A model generated the notes under the pieces. It had not been told where the DNA came from. It searched no databases and was given only the letters and a program-made list of their open reading frames with translations. Position numbers and translations under genes: made by a program. A stretch of DNA of 21,497 nucleotides, taken from positions 27,345,595-27,367,091 of the forward strand of contig JARBES010000133.1 of assembly GCA_030265145.1 (NCBI GenBank), given 5' to 3'. This DNA is from Strongylocentrotus pallidus. Its lineage: Eukaryota; Echinodermata; Echinoidea; Camarodonta; Strongylocentrotidae. Below, piece after piece: positions 9,098 through 17,147 of the stretch (position 1 is its first letter; every line of letters begins with the position of its first letter).

Positions 9098-9783
9098 CTG
9101 GTGAAGGGGAAAAGGGAAGACAACATTTTGGTTAGTTCAGAGGTTTTTGTGTTTTTCCCCTAAGTCGTAGATTACAAAATAAGCACAAAGACAATAATAG
9201 AAAGTACTGGTAACATAAACTTCCTTGTCTATCTCTATCACAATCGGACTACTTCGTCACAGAAAGACTATATATACTAAGAACCTGGAAACTTTAGGAG
9301 CTGCAGAAAATAATGATATATGACCCGATTTATCAGGACCTCTTATTTGTGGCCTTTGTTCAATTTTACAAAAACTGGGTTAGCTGGGGCAAAATTATAG
9401 GAACTCGAGTATTTAGAGAGGTCTGTATGGTGCATGCTTCTAAATGGGGTAAACATATATAAGCCAAGTTACTTTAATTTGAGGCATATTGAAGACCCAA
9501 GACTAGGTTACTCTATTTTAGGTTTTTATTCATTTCGGGTATGCTCTGCCCTTTGATGAATACACCACTAACGGAAATATTCTCACTCTCACAACCTATA
9601 GTACAGTCAAACCTGCTTTAGTGACCACCTGTCTAGCACCACATTTTTTGTTTCCCTTGAAAATGGTTTCTCATTGAATCATGTACTAAAGGAACCTGTC
9701 TACAAAGACCACTTTTTGTGTTTCCTTTGGGCGGTCTTTATAGACGGGTTTGACTGTATATCGAGTACCACCAAGCCTCTCAC
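9098..9783 (-). other. Intron between HYR1 and HYR2 exons, copy A
   Basis: 686 bp. It ends (nearest HYR1) with a 153-bp TA-flanked MITE at 9604-9756, so the HYR1 donor lies only 27 bp from the element. The rest aligns with copy B's 15135-15741, except for a 126-bp difference at 15493-15618. Confidence 0.75.
9604..9756. mobile_element. MITE with CAGTCAAACC inverted ends and TA target duplication
   Basis: 153 bp with inverted ends CAGTCAAACC and GGTTTGACTG, imperfectly extended to about 28 bp (GTGACCACC against the complement of GGCGGTCTTTA). It is flanked by TA on both sides (9602-9603 and 9757-9758), the target used by Tc1/mariner-type transposases. Copy B has the empty site with a single TA at about 15714-15720, proving the element's edges. 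It has no coding capacity, so it is non-autonomous. Confidence 0.92.
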
Positions 9784-10056
9784 CTTGTAGTCTGATCACA
9801 AAGCTGCAGTTCCGTCTGCCATTCTGATCCTCGGCCTGGGCCACCACGACCTGACCTTCAGCATACGCCTCAGAGAACTCCAGACTGGTGACGGTGTCCA
9901 GGTCAGGTCCGACGATGAAGACCACGTCGAGGGTCTCCTGGTTGAAGTTCATTGCTCTGATGGGATCCAAATCAACAGTGGCCACATTGGTTCCGTCATC
10001 CAATACGAAGGTTAAGGTTTCATCCTCGGGGCAGTTGGTGAAATATGGTCGCCCGT
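9784..10056 (-). CDS. HYR1 domain exon, copy A
   Basis: 273 bp, 91 codons, phase 1-1, after an ATTAG acceptor. It contains GRPYFTNCPEDETLTF, VATVDLDPIRAMN, VVFIVGPDL, EFSEAYAEGQVVVAQAED and the closing NCSFVIRLQ, an HYR domain with the standard CP start and C-x-F-x-I end. NCS is a possible N-glycosylation site. No EGF exon is found upstream of it within the 840 bp before the gap, unlike copy B. About five to six residues differ from copy B, clustered near the start and at PDLDTV against PDLNAV. Confidence 0.9.
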
Positions 10057-10898
10057 CTAATGGAAAAGCAATATTTGAAAGTTATAATATACGTTGCCAG
10101 TTAACTTTTACAGGCCTGATAAAAACCTGATTTGTTTTTATTTTTTCCCCGATTTTTCCTGATTTTCCCCTTATTTTCACTAATATTCCCGATTTTTTTC
10201 CCAAATTTTCTTACACAAAAGGGGGGGGGGGGGATTTTTGTTAGTTGCCATTTTTTTTTACTCAAGGGGGGAGTGGTTGAGGGAGAAAAAAAATCAGAGC
10301 AAAGAGTGCCTTGATCAGTCGGGGTTGCACACAGATAAGATTGGGTTAGGGTAGGTAGGTGACTTGTCTTAAGATGGTATCATCGGGGCTAAGAGAGCGT
10401 TGAATGAGCTTCAGTCACTAGGGGTTCTGGGTTATACACAGGTGAGATAGCACTGGCAGATAACATTGTAAGAGAGCTGCCAAGTACATTGTATTTTATA
10501 CTGACAGTGTGAAAAGTTCTGAAGGTGTCATGCAAAAAGATGTATTTTTTAGTTTCAGTCTGTTGTATTTCATTAGAAATGGTGATTCCGTCAACAAAGT
10601 ATAGATTTTCAGCAATCCGAATATTGACATGACCTGGTGAAAGTCTGCATTACTGATGTAATATTCAGGTGTAAAAAAAGGGAGGGGTGGGGAGAAGTGT
10701 GGCATATTTGAGGTGTATAGCTACACTTGCGTAAGCAATGGAATATAGTTATACTCATTTAATAGTGATCAAGTCTGAAGAGGTAACACTACAGATGAGG
10801 ACAGTTAAAGTACGAGAGCAAACTGCATGGGGGGGGGGGGGGGGATTAGGTTTGTTTTTCTTTGTTTAAGGCCGGAAGGGTCCCAAGAAAGGTTTTTA
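10057..10898. other. Unique spacer between copy A and the assembly gap
   Basis: The first 54 bp match copy B. From 10111 on the sequence is unrelated to the other copy, to the 3' flank and to the EGF intron. It holds T/C-rich runs with repeated CCCGATTTTT-like words (about 10120-10200), G runs (about 10219-10232 and 10830-10843) and no exon with a Cys pattern. Its origin is not known: a breakpoint segment, a large insertion, or sequence from another locus. Confidence 0.6.
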
Positions 10899-10998
10899 NN
10901 NNNNNNNNNNNNNNNNNNNNNNNNNNNNNNNNNNNNNNNNNNNNNNNNNNNNNNNNNNNNNNNNNNNNNNNNNNNNNNNNNNNNNNNNNNNNNNNNNN
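10899..10998. other. Assembly gap (100 N)
   Basis: Exactly 100 N, the usual placeholder for a gap of unknown length. Copy B's last exon is cut here after the MNGH residues, so at least about 600 bp of coding tail plus a 3' UTR must be missing if copy B is complete. Confidence 1.
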
Positions 10999-11272
10999 CT
11001 GTGACCATTCATCGGTAGTGTTGACCCATTCCTTGTTAATGTATTAGTGTAATGCATATCGTTGTTGACAGCGTCGTCTTCAAACGCACTGTTGAGGTAG
11101 GTGAGATGATCGGTCGCATCCTTGCCCTTTCTCGGTGTCTCCTCTTTGCTACGGCAACAGCAGAAGATGAATGTGACGAGGAGAAGGAGGATGAATGCTC
11201 CGGCTAGACCGCATCCAATGTAGACAAGGATCCACTGTGTTTGTGTCAGTTGAAAAGCTGATGGATCAAAAC
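10999..11272 (-). CDS. Transmembrane/tail exon, copy B, truncated by the gap
   Basis: Equivalent to the first 91 codons of the copy A last exon: FDPSAFQLTQTQ, a transmembrane helix from WILVYIGCG to TFIF, CCCRSK and the tail as far as STLPMNGH, including both Y-x-N sites. The ITIM-like site and the poly-proline tail would lie in the gap. The inner half of the helix differs from A at four residues, all hydrophobic swaps. Open throughout and preceded by a good acceptor (CTTTCTAG). Confidence 0.88.
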
Positions 11273-12013
11273 CTAGAAAGTGAAAGAAAGTATGGGTGTA
11301 TGTCTTTGGTTAAGTGATTCACTTAAAAGGAAATTGTTACTTTACACAGTTGCATTACAAAGGTGTCCTACAGGGAGTGTCTATTATTTTGTGGTAAAAT
11401 ATATCTTTCTTTCCAATAGAAAATGAGCCTTGAACTGATGAATGATTTTGTAACTTAATTACACTGTGCTTAACCAAAGTAGTCTTTATAGACATCATCA
11501 CTTTAGGAAAAATGTATATAAGACAAAGATATACGTACTATTTCGAGTTACCAACTGTTTTTAAGGGATTCTGTATACATTTATTCAAAAAAGTCCTTGT
11601 ATAGCATTCTTCAGTGGACATATATGTAAAGTTTCCAATTAAATTAATACTTATTTCCACAAAGGATGTTTAGCTTGTACTTGTTTATGATAGATTCCAA
11701 ACCCATAGCTTTTAATGTATATATCCCTTATTCATAGCCGATAACTATAATGCTAATTTTTGTTCCCCTTCACTTTAAAGGCCGGCTGTACTAGTTTGGC
11801 CAGGAGGGATTAGACCTCCCTGCATGGTCACTAGCAGGTGGTTATATCTCATCAAATCATTTATCAATTAACTTCAGAAAAAGAGGACCATGGGGGATCA
11901 ACAGGTACAGCTCAGGCATTGTTGGCTGTATAGAGGGCGCAAGTAGCTATAAGTAGTGCAGTCCAGCTTTAAAGGAACAATTAAGTTTGTTTGCAGAATA
12001 ATGGAATACTTAC
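11273..12013 (-). other. Intron between ephrin-like and transmembrane exons, copy B
   Basis: 741 bp, containing the third TTTAAAGCC element (11774-11973). Otherwise it aligns with 5209-5935. Confidence 0.75.
11774..11973. mobile_element. MITE-like element, TTTAAAGCC family, copy 3
   Basis: 200 bp, same position and orientation as 5691-5890. It is more diverged from that copy (for example around ATCATTTATCAATTAACTTC) than the neighbouring exons are. Confidence 0.75.
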
Positions 12014-12166
12014 AGTCAGCCAAGACAGATCCAGTAGCATCAGTGAAAGAGTCACCAGGGCATGGTTGACACGAGGTCTGTCTGGTTTGATCTTGGTAGG
12101 TGCCACTGGAGCAGAAGGCGCAGACGTTGTTCCTCTCATCGTAATAGGTACCCGGTTGGCAAGGAA
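12014..12166 (-). CDS. Ephrin-receptor-like (GCC2/GCC3) exon, copy B
   Basis: 153 bp, phase 1-1. It encodes PCQPGTYYDERNNVCAFC, GTYQDQTRQTSCQPCPG and a split final Cys. All cysteines of copy A are kept. Most base differences from A are silent, which argues that both sequences have been under protein-level constraint. Confidence 0.88.
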
Positions 12167-12731
12167 CTGTGAAAGGGAACAATACAAAGATTGTTGCTTT
12201 AGTTTTATGCCATTCATTCAATTTGTTACCATTATTATCCATTTGACAAGAAATTTAAAGAATATTATGTATCTATGATAACCTGTACTCTAAAATCATA
12301 TTGTTGTAAGCAACAAAGTTTGTATAACGGTCAGCAAGTAAAAGTGATATGACTGAACATGCAATGGATAGATTATATGCTTTTTGAAAAGATCTAGAGT
12401 AAACAGAGTTCTAAACTATAACAATTTATATATTTTTTAATGAGTCTCGAACTCTCGATCATCATTTGTTAGAGAGTGCTTATATATAAATACAACATTA
12501 AATATAAAGAAATGATTAATAATACTTTAGTCATTCATATAAAAGATGACACAAGAGTACATGAGGTCTATCGGGTACCAGAATGAGAATAAAAATAGGA
12601 AGAACAGAGAAAAATGCTGATGTTCTTTATGTTCAAGATTATGAAGCCAGATGATCATTTTCTGTTCTGTTTTCACATTTTTGAATAGTTCCTATCCTGT
12701 TTCAAACTCTCATTTATAATTATAAACTCAC
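12167..12731 (-). other. Intron between furin-site and ephrin-like exons, copy B
   Basis: 565 bp. A 110-bp segment (12197-12306) absent from copy A is bounded by the direct repeat ATTGTTG (12190-12196 and 12300-12306), which suggests an insertion in B or a repeat-mediated loss in A. Confidence 0.65.
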
Positions 12732-13229
12732 CACATCCTGAACTTGAAGACACCATACCACTGTCACATGACCACTGAAACTCCTGCGGAACTCTTGTCC
12801 CTGATTGGACGTTGTTGACGACCTCACCATTAACCGTCAACTCGAATCCTTCGTTGTTTGCCACATCCACAATACCATCCGTCACCTGATCGATATCCTC
12901 CTCTATCTCGCCCTGATCCGAGTTGCCGTCAACCGGAGAAAAAACACTGATATCAACCAAGAGGACGCTATTGTCTCTTCTCCTTCGTGAGAGGATAACC
13001 TCGCTGCTTCTCCTGCGCCGTGCGGTGTTTGTGGTACACGCTGTGTTGACACTGCCTTCCCCGCAGGCGGATGCTGGTCCCACGGAGCAGAGGTTGAACG
13101 TATCTAGGGTGGTGGTGATGTTGGTGGCGATGGACGATGTGAAGCTTGGTGTCTCTTGTGGGCAGGATGCTGATTGGAGAGGAAAGGATATGCTGGTTGT
13201 CTTGGTGATTCCATTCCCAGTCTCAGCTC
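12732..13229 (-). CDS. Furin-site ectodomain exon, copy B
   Basis: 498 bp, 166 codons, phase 1-1, after an ATCACCAG acceptor. Same layout as copy A: six Cys, NIT glycosylation sequon, poly-Arg sites TARRRRSSE and LSRRRRDNS, then the VLLVDISVF and ELTVNGEVV segments. Only about four residues differ from copy A (PSF/PTF, TTT/TST, one Arg fewer, DNS/DTS), so it is among the best conserved parts of the block. Cleavage here would leave the EGF-HYR-sushi ectodomain held to the membrane stub only if a disulfide or a tight fold bridges the cut. Confidence 0.8.
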
Positions 13230-13945
13230 CTGGTGATATATGAAGGAGAGATTCATTCATTAGAAAATCATATGGCAACATGATTATCAAAATTAAGGTT
13301 TCGATCCTTTACTTGAATGTACAATGTACTTTTTTTGCCTTGTTAATATATTCCAGTTACAGTTTGTTTCACGTATAGAAATCAACCCGATAAATAGTGG
13401 CACCCAATTCCTTAAACTAAAGAAGGTATATTATCTTATTATGTACATGACTTCAGTCATTTCGAAGTCAATTCACATTTGAGCTGACTGGGATGAAAAT
13501 TTGTTTTTTTCTGTATAAAACTTAATAATTTAACCTACAGAAGCTTGTCATCAATATTGATACATTTGATTGTCAAAAACATTGAACAGTTGTATCAAAC
13601 TGATTAAATTAATCAGTCATAAAGGCATGTAAGCATAAAGTCAATGAGAAATTAGCTCTTGAAATACAGTTCTGAATAAAATTGTGATTTTAGTTGAGAG
13701 AAAGAGAAGAAAAGAGGGGCATAGACAGAGAGAAGATATGAGCAAAAGAGAGATACTTAGATGGAAAGAAGAATGAAAAAGAAAGAGAACAGTAAGAGAT
13801 AGAGAGAAAAAGAGTGGGAGCAGGATAGAAAGGAGAAGAGGACAAGAGCAAAAGAAAAGGAAAGAAGAGAGACAGAGAATAAGATTGATGGAACAAGTCA
13901 TATATATATGGAGTGGAGGACAAATCAAGACATAACCCAACTTAC
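13230..13945 (-). other. Intron between sushi and furin-site exons, copy B
   Basis: 716 bp with a purine-rich tract on the + strand at about 13690-13885. It lacks the tandem duplication seen in copy A. No other element is seen. Confidence 0.65.
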
Positions 13946-14137
13946 TTGCACATATACTAGAAGGTGAAGGGTCCCAGAATGAACCCTCACTGTCTGCTAT
14001 ACAGTTATATCTGATGTCATTAGCCACCGTCTTGACGAACCCTGTATTACATAACACCTGGCATTCTCGTCCATTGGCATCGTTATTACATGATACTTCG
14101 GCATTCTCAACAGTTGGGAAGGGACCACAGTCAAAGT
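13946..14137 (-). CDS. Sushi (CCP) domain exon, copy B
   Basis: 192 bp, 64 codons, phase 1-1, after a AATCTAG acceptor. Contains DFDCGPFPTVENAEVSC, RECQVLCNTGFVKT, YNC and FWDPSPSSIC, with the same six-cysteine sushi pattern as copy A. It has a single intact donor and no re-copied exon piece downstream. It joins HYR2 through a split Asp codon. Confidence 0.87.
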
Positions 14138-14885
14138 CTAGATTAAGAAAGAGTTGACAAATGTTATTATGACAAGCATTTTTTTTCTGTTATATACAGT
14201 TAACAACTCAATTATTCATACCCATGTAATTTTGATTTTTTTTTTTTTTTTTTTTGTAACTCAAGAATGAAAGGTGGCATTGGTTGAATTTGGGCCTTTG
14301 TTGAATACTTTTAGATGTAAGCTTTAATATGTCAAGTTTCAAGAAACATACATACCAATTTTTTTCACATACTTGAAAAATGACAAATCTTGGTAAGGGT
14401 ATGAATGATTTAGTTATATGGTACATTCATGTTGTCAAAGTTGAATAATCTGTAATAATATCTTGAATAACTTTTCAACAATTTGGCATTGATGTGTAAG
14501 TAGTTATGACTATACATACTTTCTAGGCAGCAGAGCAATTGATGGTTATGTTTAATACATTAAGAACATTTCTACTTGTATCACACCTTGATTAACTCTA
14601 AATCAGAGATATATCGTCACAACTACGGAGTAATATCAGAGGGATTCTAGACCTTTGTCATCAATCATATCATCATCCTTCACATAAAGGCTTGGAATGA
14701 GGTTTTGAAATGTATTTTCAAGTCAAATCCGACCTGGACAGGACAAATTTGTATATTTTTTACCACCAGAACTCATTTTACTTCGTTTTAGTATTGTGGA
14801 ATGTACTCCATTTACTATTTTTGATTATTCCACAGGGACATAATATATCAATTCTCTTTAGAATCACTTCAGTTTTGATTCCTAC
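14138..14885 (-). other. Intron between HYR2 and sushi exons, copy B
   Basis: 748 bp with a long T run at about 14236-14256 and about 57 bp (near 14441-14497) not present in A. No recognised element. Confidence 0.6.
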
Positions 14886-15134
14886 CTCTCATGTGCACAG
14901 TGACCCTAAAGATACACTCCTTGTAGTTGGAAGATGTGTCCGTTGCTCGGGCAATGATTGACACCGTCTCTCCTGTGGTAGCAAACATCGATCCTCGGGT
15001 AGGTAGGTAGGTCACTAGGGGTGAAGGGTCAGCGTTGTCTTGGACCTCAGCATCCGGCCATGTGATTTGTTGACTTGAGGATGTACTGATCTCCACGATG
15101 TCTTCTGGGCAGGTGATCTGTGGCGTTTGGTTGT
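14886..15134 (-). CDS. HYR2 domain exon, copy B
   Basis: 249 bp, 83 codons, phase 1-1. Contains QTPQITCPEDIVEISTSS, QITWPDAEVQDNADPSP, LVTYLPTRGSMFATTGET and ends KECIFRVTVHMR. It has all HYR landmarks. Relative to copy A it has F to S, V to I, E to Q, V to L, D to A and M to R changes. An alternating-strand domain with surface charge differences of this sort could differ in ligand preference, which is inference. Confidence 0.9.
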
Positions 15135-15741
15135 CTGGTGATGGGGAAAAGGAAATACAACATTTTGGTTAGTTCAAAAAGTCGTAGATTACAAAATAAA
15201 CATAAAGACAATAATAGAAAGTACCGGTAACATAAACTTCCTTGTCTATCTATATCACAATAGGACTACTTCGTCACAGAAAGACTATACTGGGAACCTG
15301 GAAACTTTAGGAGCTGCAGAAAACAACAATGTATGACACGATTCCTCAGGTCCTCTTCTTTGTAGTTTTTGTTCAATTTTACAAAAACTGGGTTAGCTGG
15401 GGCAAAAACTAGGAACTCAAGTATTTAGAGAGGTCTGTATGGTGCATGCTTTCAAATGGGGTAAACATTAAGCCAAGTTACTTTCAATTTGATTTACGGT
15501 AACTGGAATTGATCTCGGGGAAAATGAATTACTTCATAGAATATGGGACAGAGAGTTGTGGCAATCCATGGTCGCCAACGTCTCAGGACGTGGCACGTAG
15601 AGAGACACTTCAATTTGAGGCATACTCTATTTTTGGTTTTTATTCATTTCGGGTATGCTCTGCCCTTTGATGGATACACCACTAACAAAAAAAATTCTCA
15701 CTCTCACAACTTAGTATATTGAGTACCACCAAGCTTCTCAC
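15135..15741 (-). other. Intron between HYR1 and HYR2 exons, copy B
   Basis: 607 bp. It holds the empty target site of the copy A MITE (about 15714-15720) and a 116-bp segment (15493-15608) flanked by the perfect 10-bp direct repeat TTCAATTTGA, absent from copy A. Confidence 0.75.
15483..15618. mobile_element. Possible short insertion with 10-bp direct repeats
   Basis: TTCAATTTGA occurs at 15483-15492 and 15609-15618 around 116 bp that copy A lacks, while A has one copy of the motif (in TTAATTTGAGGC form). There are no clear inverted ends or A tail. Insertion with target duplication and deletion between repeats in A are both possible. Confidence 0.45.
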
Positions 15742-16014
15742 CCTGTAGCCTTATCACAAAGCTGCAGTTCCGTCTGCCATTCTGATCCTCGGCCTGTGCC
15801 ACCACGACCTGACCTTCAGCATACGCCTCGGAGAACTCCAGACTGGTGACAGCGTTCAGGTCAGGTCCGACGATGAAGACCACGTCGAGGGTCTCCTGGT
15901 TAAAGTTCATTGCTCTGATGGGGTCCAAATCAACAGTGGCTACATTGGTTCCTTCATCCAATACGAAGGTCAAGGTTTCACCCTCGGGGCAGTTGGTGAA
16001 GAATGGTCGCCCGT
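15742..16014 (-). CDS. HYR1 domain exon, copy B
   Basis: 273 bp, 91 codons, phase 1-1. Contains GRPFFTNCPEGETLTF, VATVDLDPIRAMN, VVFIVGPDLNAV, AYAEGQVVVAQAED and NCSFVIRLQ. Preceded in the same transcript by the EGF exon at 16513, to which it joins through a split Asp codon (EQ-D-GRP). The donor is GGTGAGAAG. About 16 bases and five residues differ from the copy A exon. Confidence 0.9.
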
Positions 16015-16512
16015 CTAGTGGAAAAGCAATATTTGAAAGTTATAACATGTTGCCAGTTAACTTTTAAAATACCCGCAAAGCAAGAAGAACTTACATATAT
16101 TTACTCACAGGGCAAACATTTGACTCTGAACTTGCATTTAGCATGGAACTAGTCAAGAGATTTCAAATACATTTCATTAAATACAATCATTCAATGCGTG
16201 TGATAATATTTGATATCTAGTTTATATACACCATTTTCGATCCTTGATAAACTCCCAAATTAGTTGAAGATATGTTCTGTGAATAAATTAAACCATGGAG
16301 AATGATCTGATAATAATGATACCGCAGTCACACCGACGAGACCGACACCAATCTGACTGCGTAATGAACACACAAAAATTGTATTAACCCAAATAGAAAA
16401 GAATGGGTACGTGTAAGTAGTCTGTGGAGACGGTTTGGAGTCAATTTGGCAGTGTGACTGGGGCCTGGAGGTAGAATGAGTTTTAACGACTAGTCTATGA
16501 CTTCAGTCATAC
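16015..16512 (-). other. Intron between EGF6 and HYR1
   Basis: 498 bp. The 52 bp nearest HYR1 match copy A and the rest does not. It contains a MITE-like element at 16322-16463. Confidence 0.7.
16322..16463. mobile_element. MITE-like element, CAGTCACAC family, copy 1
   Basis: About 142 bp with inverted ends CCGCAGTCACAC and GTGTGACTGGGG. Inside it are CCGACGAGACCGACAC near the left end and GGAGTC near the right end. Related units occur at 20428-20555 and 20564-20670 in the same orientation. No target duplication could be fixed and it has no coding capacity. Confidence 0.65.
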
Positions 16513-16611
16513 CTTGTTCACATCGAGGACCACTGAATCCAGTGATGCATACACACGCACCATCAACACAGCTTCCACCATTCAAACAGCTTTGGCTACA
16601 TTCTCCAGAAC
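16513..16611 (-). CDS. EGF-like module 6 exon
   Basis: 99 bp, 33 codons, phase 1-1. The peptide SGECSQSCLNGGSC, VDGACVCITGFSGPRCEQ has the short tenascin/Delta-type spacing C-x3-C-x5-C-x4-C-x-C-x8-C. It is the last EGF before the HYR pair and follows the Thr/Pro stalk. It lacks a D-x-N/D-E/Q start, so calcium binding is not indicated. It is present only once in the window, upstream of copy B. Confidence 0.87.
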
Positions 16612-17147
16612 CTACAGGGATAAGATTGAGATATTAGTCATCAGAATATTCCCTACTGTAAACGGGGAGTCGTGAAGTTAATCGTGTCCCACAATCCTTG
16701 ATAGAACATTAGCCTGCACTGATACCATTATTGATTGTAATAATACTCTATTGTTCTTATTTTCAATGTTAAATAATCTTGACGGTATAGCAATAGCCAT
16801 TGAAGAAATTTTTCTACAAGAATTATTAAGCAAGAGTAGCAGTAGAAACAGTACTTTTACTTGAGTAGAAATATAACTTATTGAATTATTATTTAATACA
16901 GACCTAAAATAATAGAATATAGTATATTGCTGGTTATAACTAATGTCTTTCTAGAAAAAAAATGGAGAGATTGAAGAAGAAAAATATAAAAGAAGGAAGG
17001 GGGAAAGAGATTTATGTATTTTAATGCGATTAGAAAAGGTCTGCTAGTAATATTTTAATGCGATTAGAAAAGGCATACTGGTAATATTTCTCCCTCATCG
17101 AAGGAGAAAGAGGGAGGGAGAGACAGGACAATATGTTTTCTTCTCAC
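16612..17147 (-). other. Intron between EGF5/stalk and EGF6
   Basis: 536 bp. It includes a 34-bp direct tandem repeat at 17017-17084 and AT-rich sequence. Nothing else is recognised. Confidence 0.65.
17017..17084. repeat. 34-bp direct tandem repeat (two units)
   Basis: TATTTTAATGCGATTAGAAA starts both units (17017 and 17051). The two 34-bp units differ at a few bases near their ends (GTCTGCTAG against GCATACTGG). Confidence 0.9.

Larger units (their letters stand above)
4935..10110. repeat. Duplicated block, copy A
   Basis: Colinear with 10999-16066 in the same orientation. It covers the transmembrane exon, ephrin-receptor-like exon, furin-site exon, sushi and both HYR exons with their introns. 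Hand alignment gives about 16 differences in the 273-bp HYR1 exon, 16 in the 249-bp HYR2 exon and about 9 in the 153-bp cysteine-rich exon. Introns differ more and include indels. Similarity stops abruptly at 10110 (16066 in copy B). Confidence 0.9.
10999..16066. repeat. Duplicated block, copy B
   Basis: Colinear direct copy of 4935-10110. Its left end is set by the gap, so the true extent is unknown. Its right end is where similarity to copy A ceases, about 50 bp upstream of the HYR1 exon. It is contiguous with the EGF exons. Confidence 0.9.

Noticed and set aside
9686-9783. Extension of the HYR1 frame beyond the domain in copy A
   Set aside because: The frame passes a good splice donor and runs into the MITE. 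Copy B lacks this sequence.
10340-10365. Telomere-like GGGTTAGGGTAGG
   Set aside because: Only one or two imperfect units. Not a telomeric array.
10415-10450. Possible tRNA-derived SINE B-box (GGGGTTCTGGGTTATAC)
   Set aside because: No matching A-box, no tail and no second copy in the window.
10805-11047. Open frames crossing the N gap
   Set aside because: They consist mostly of unknown residues and have no meaning.
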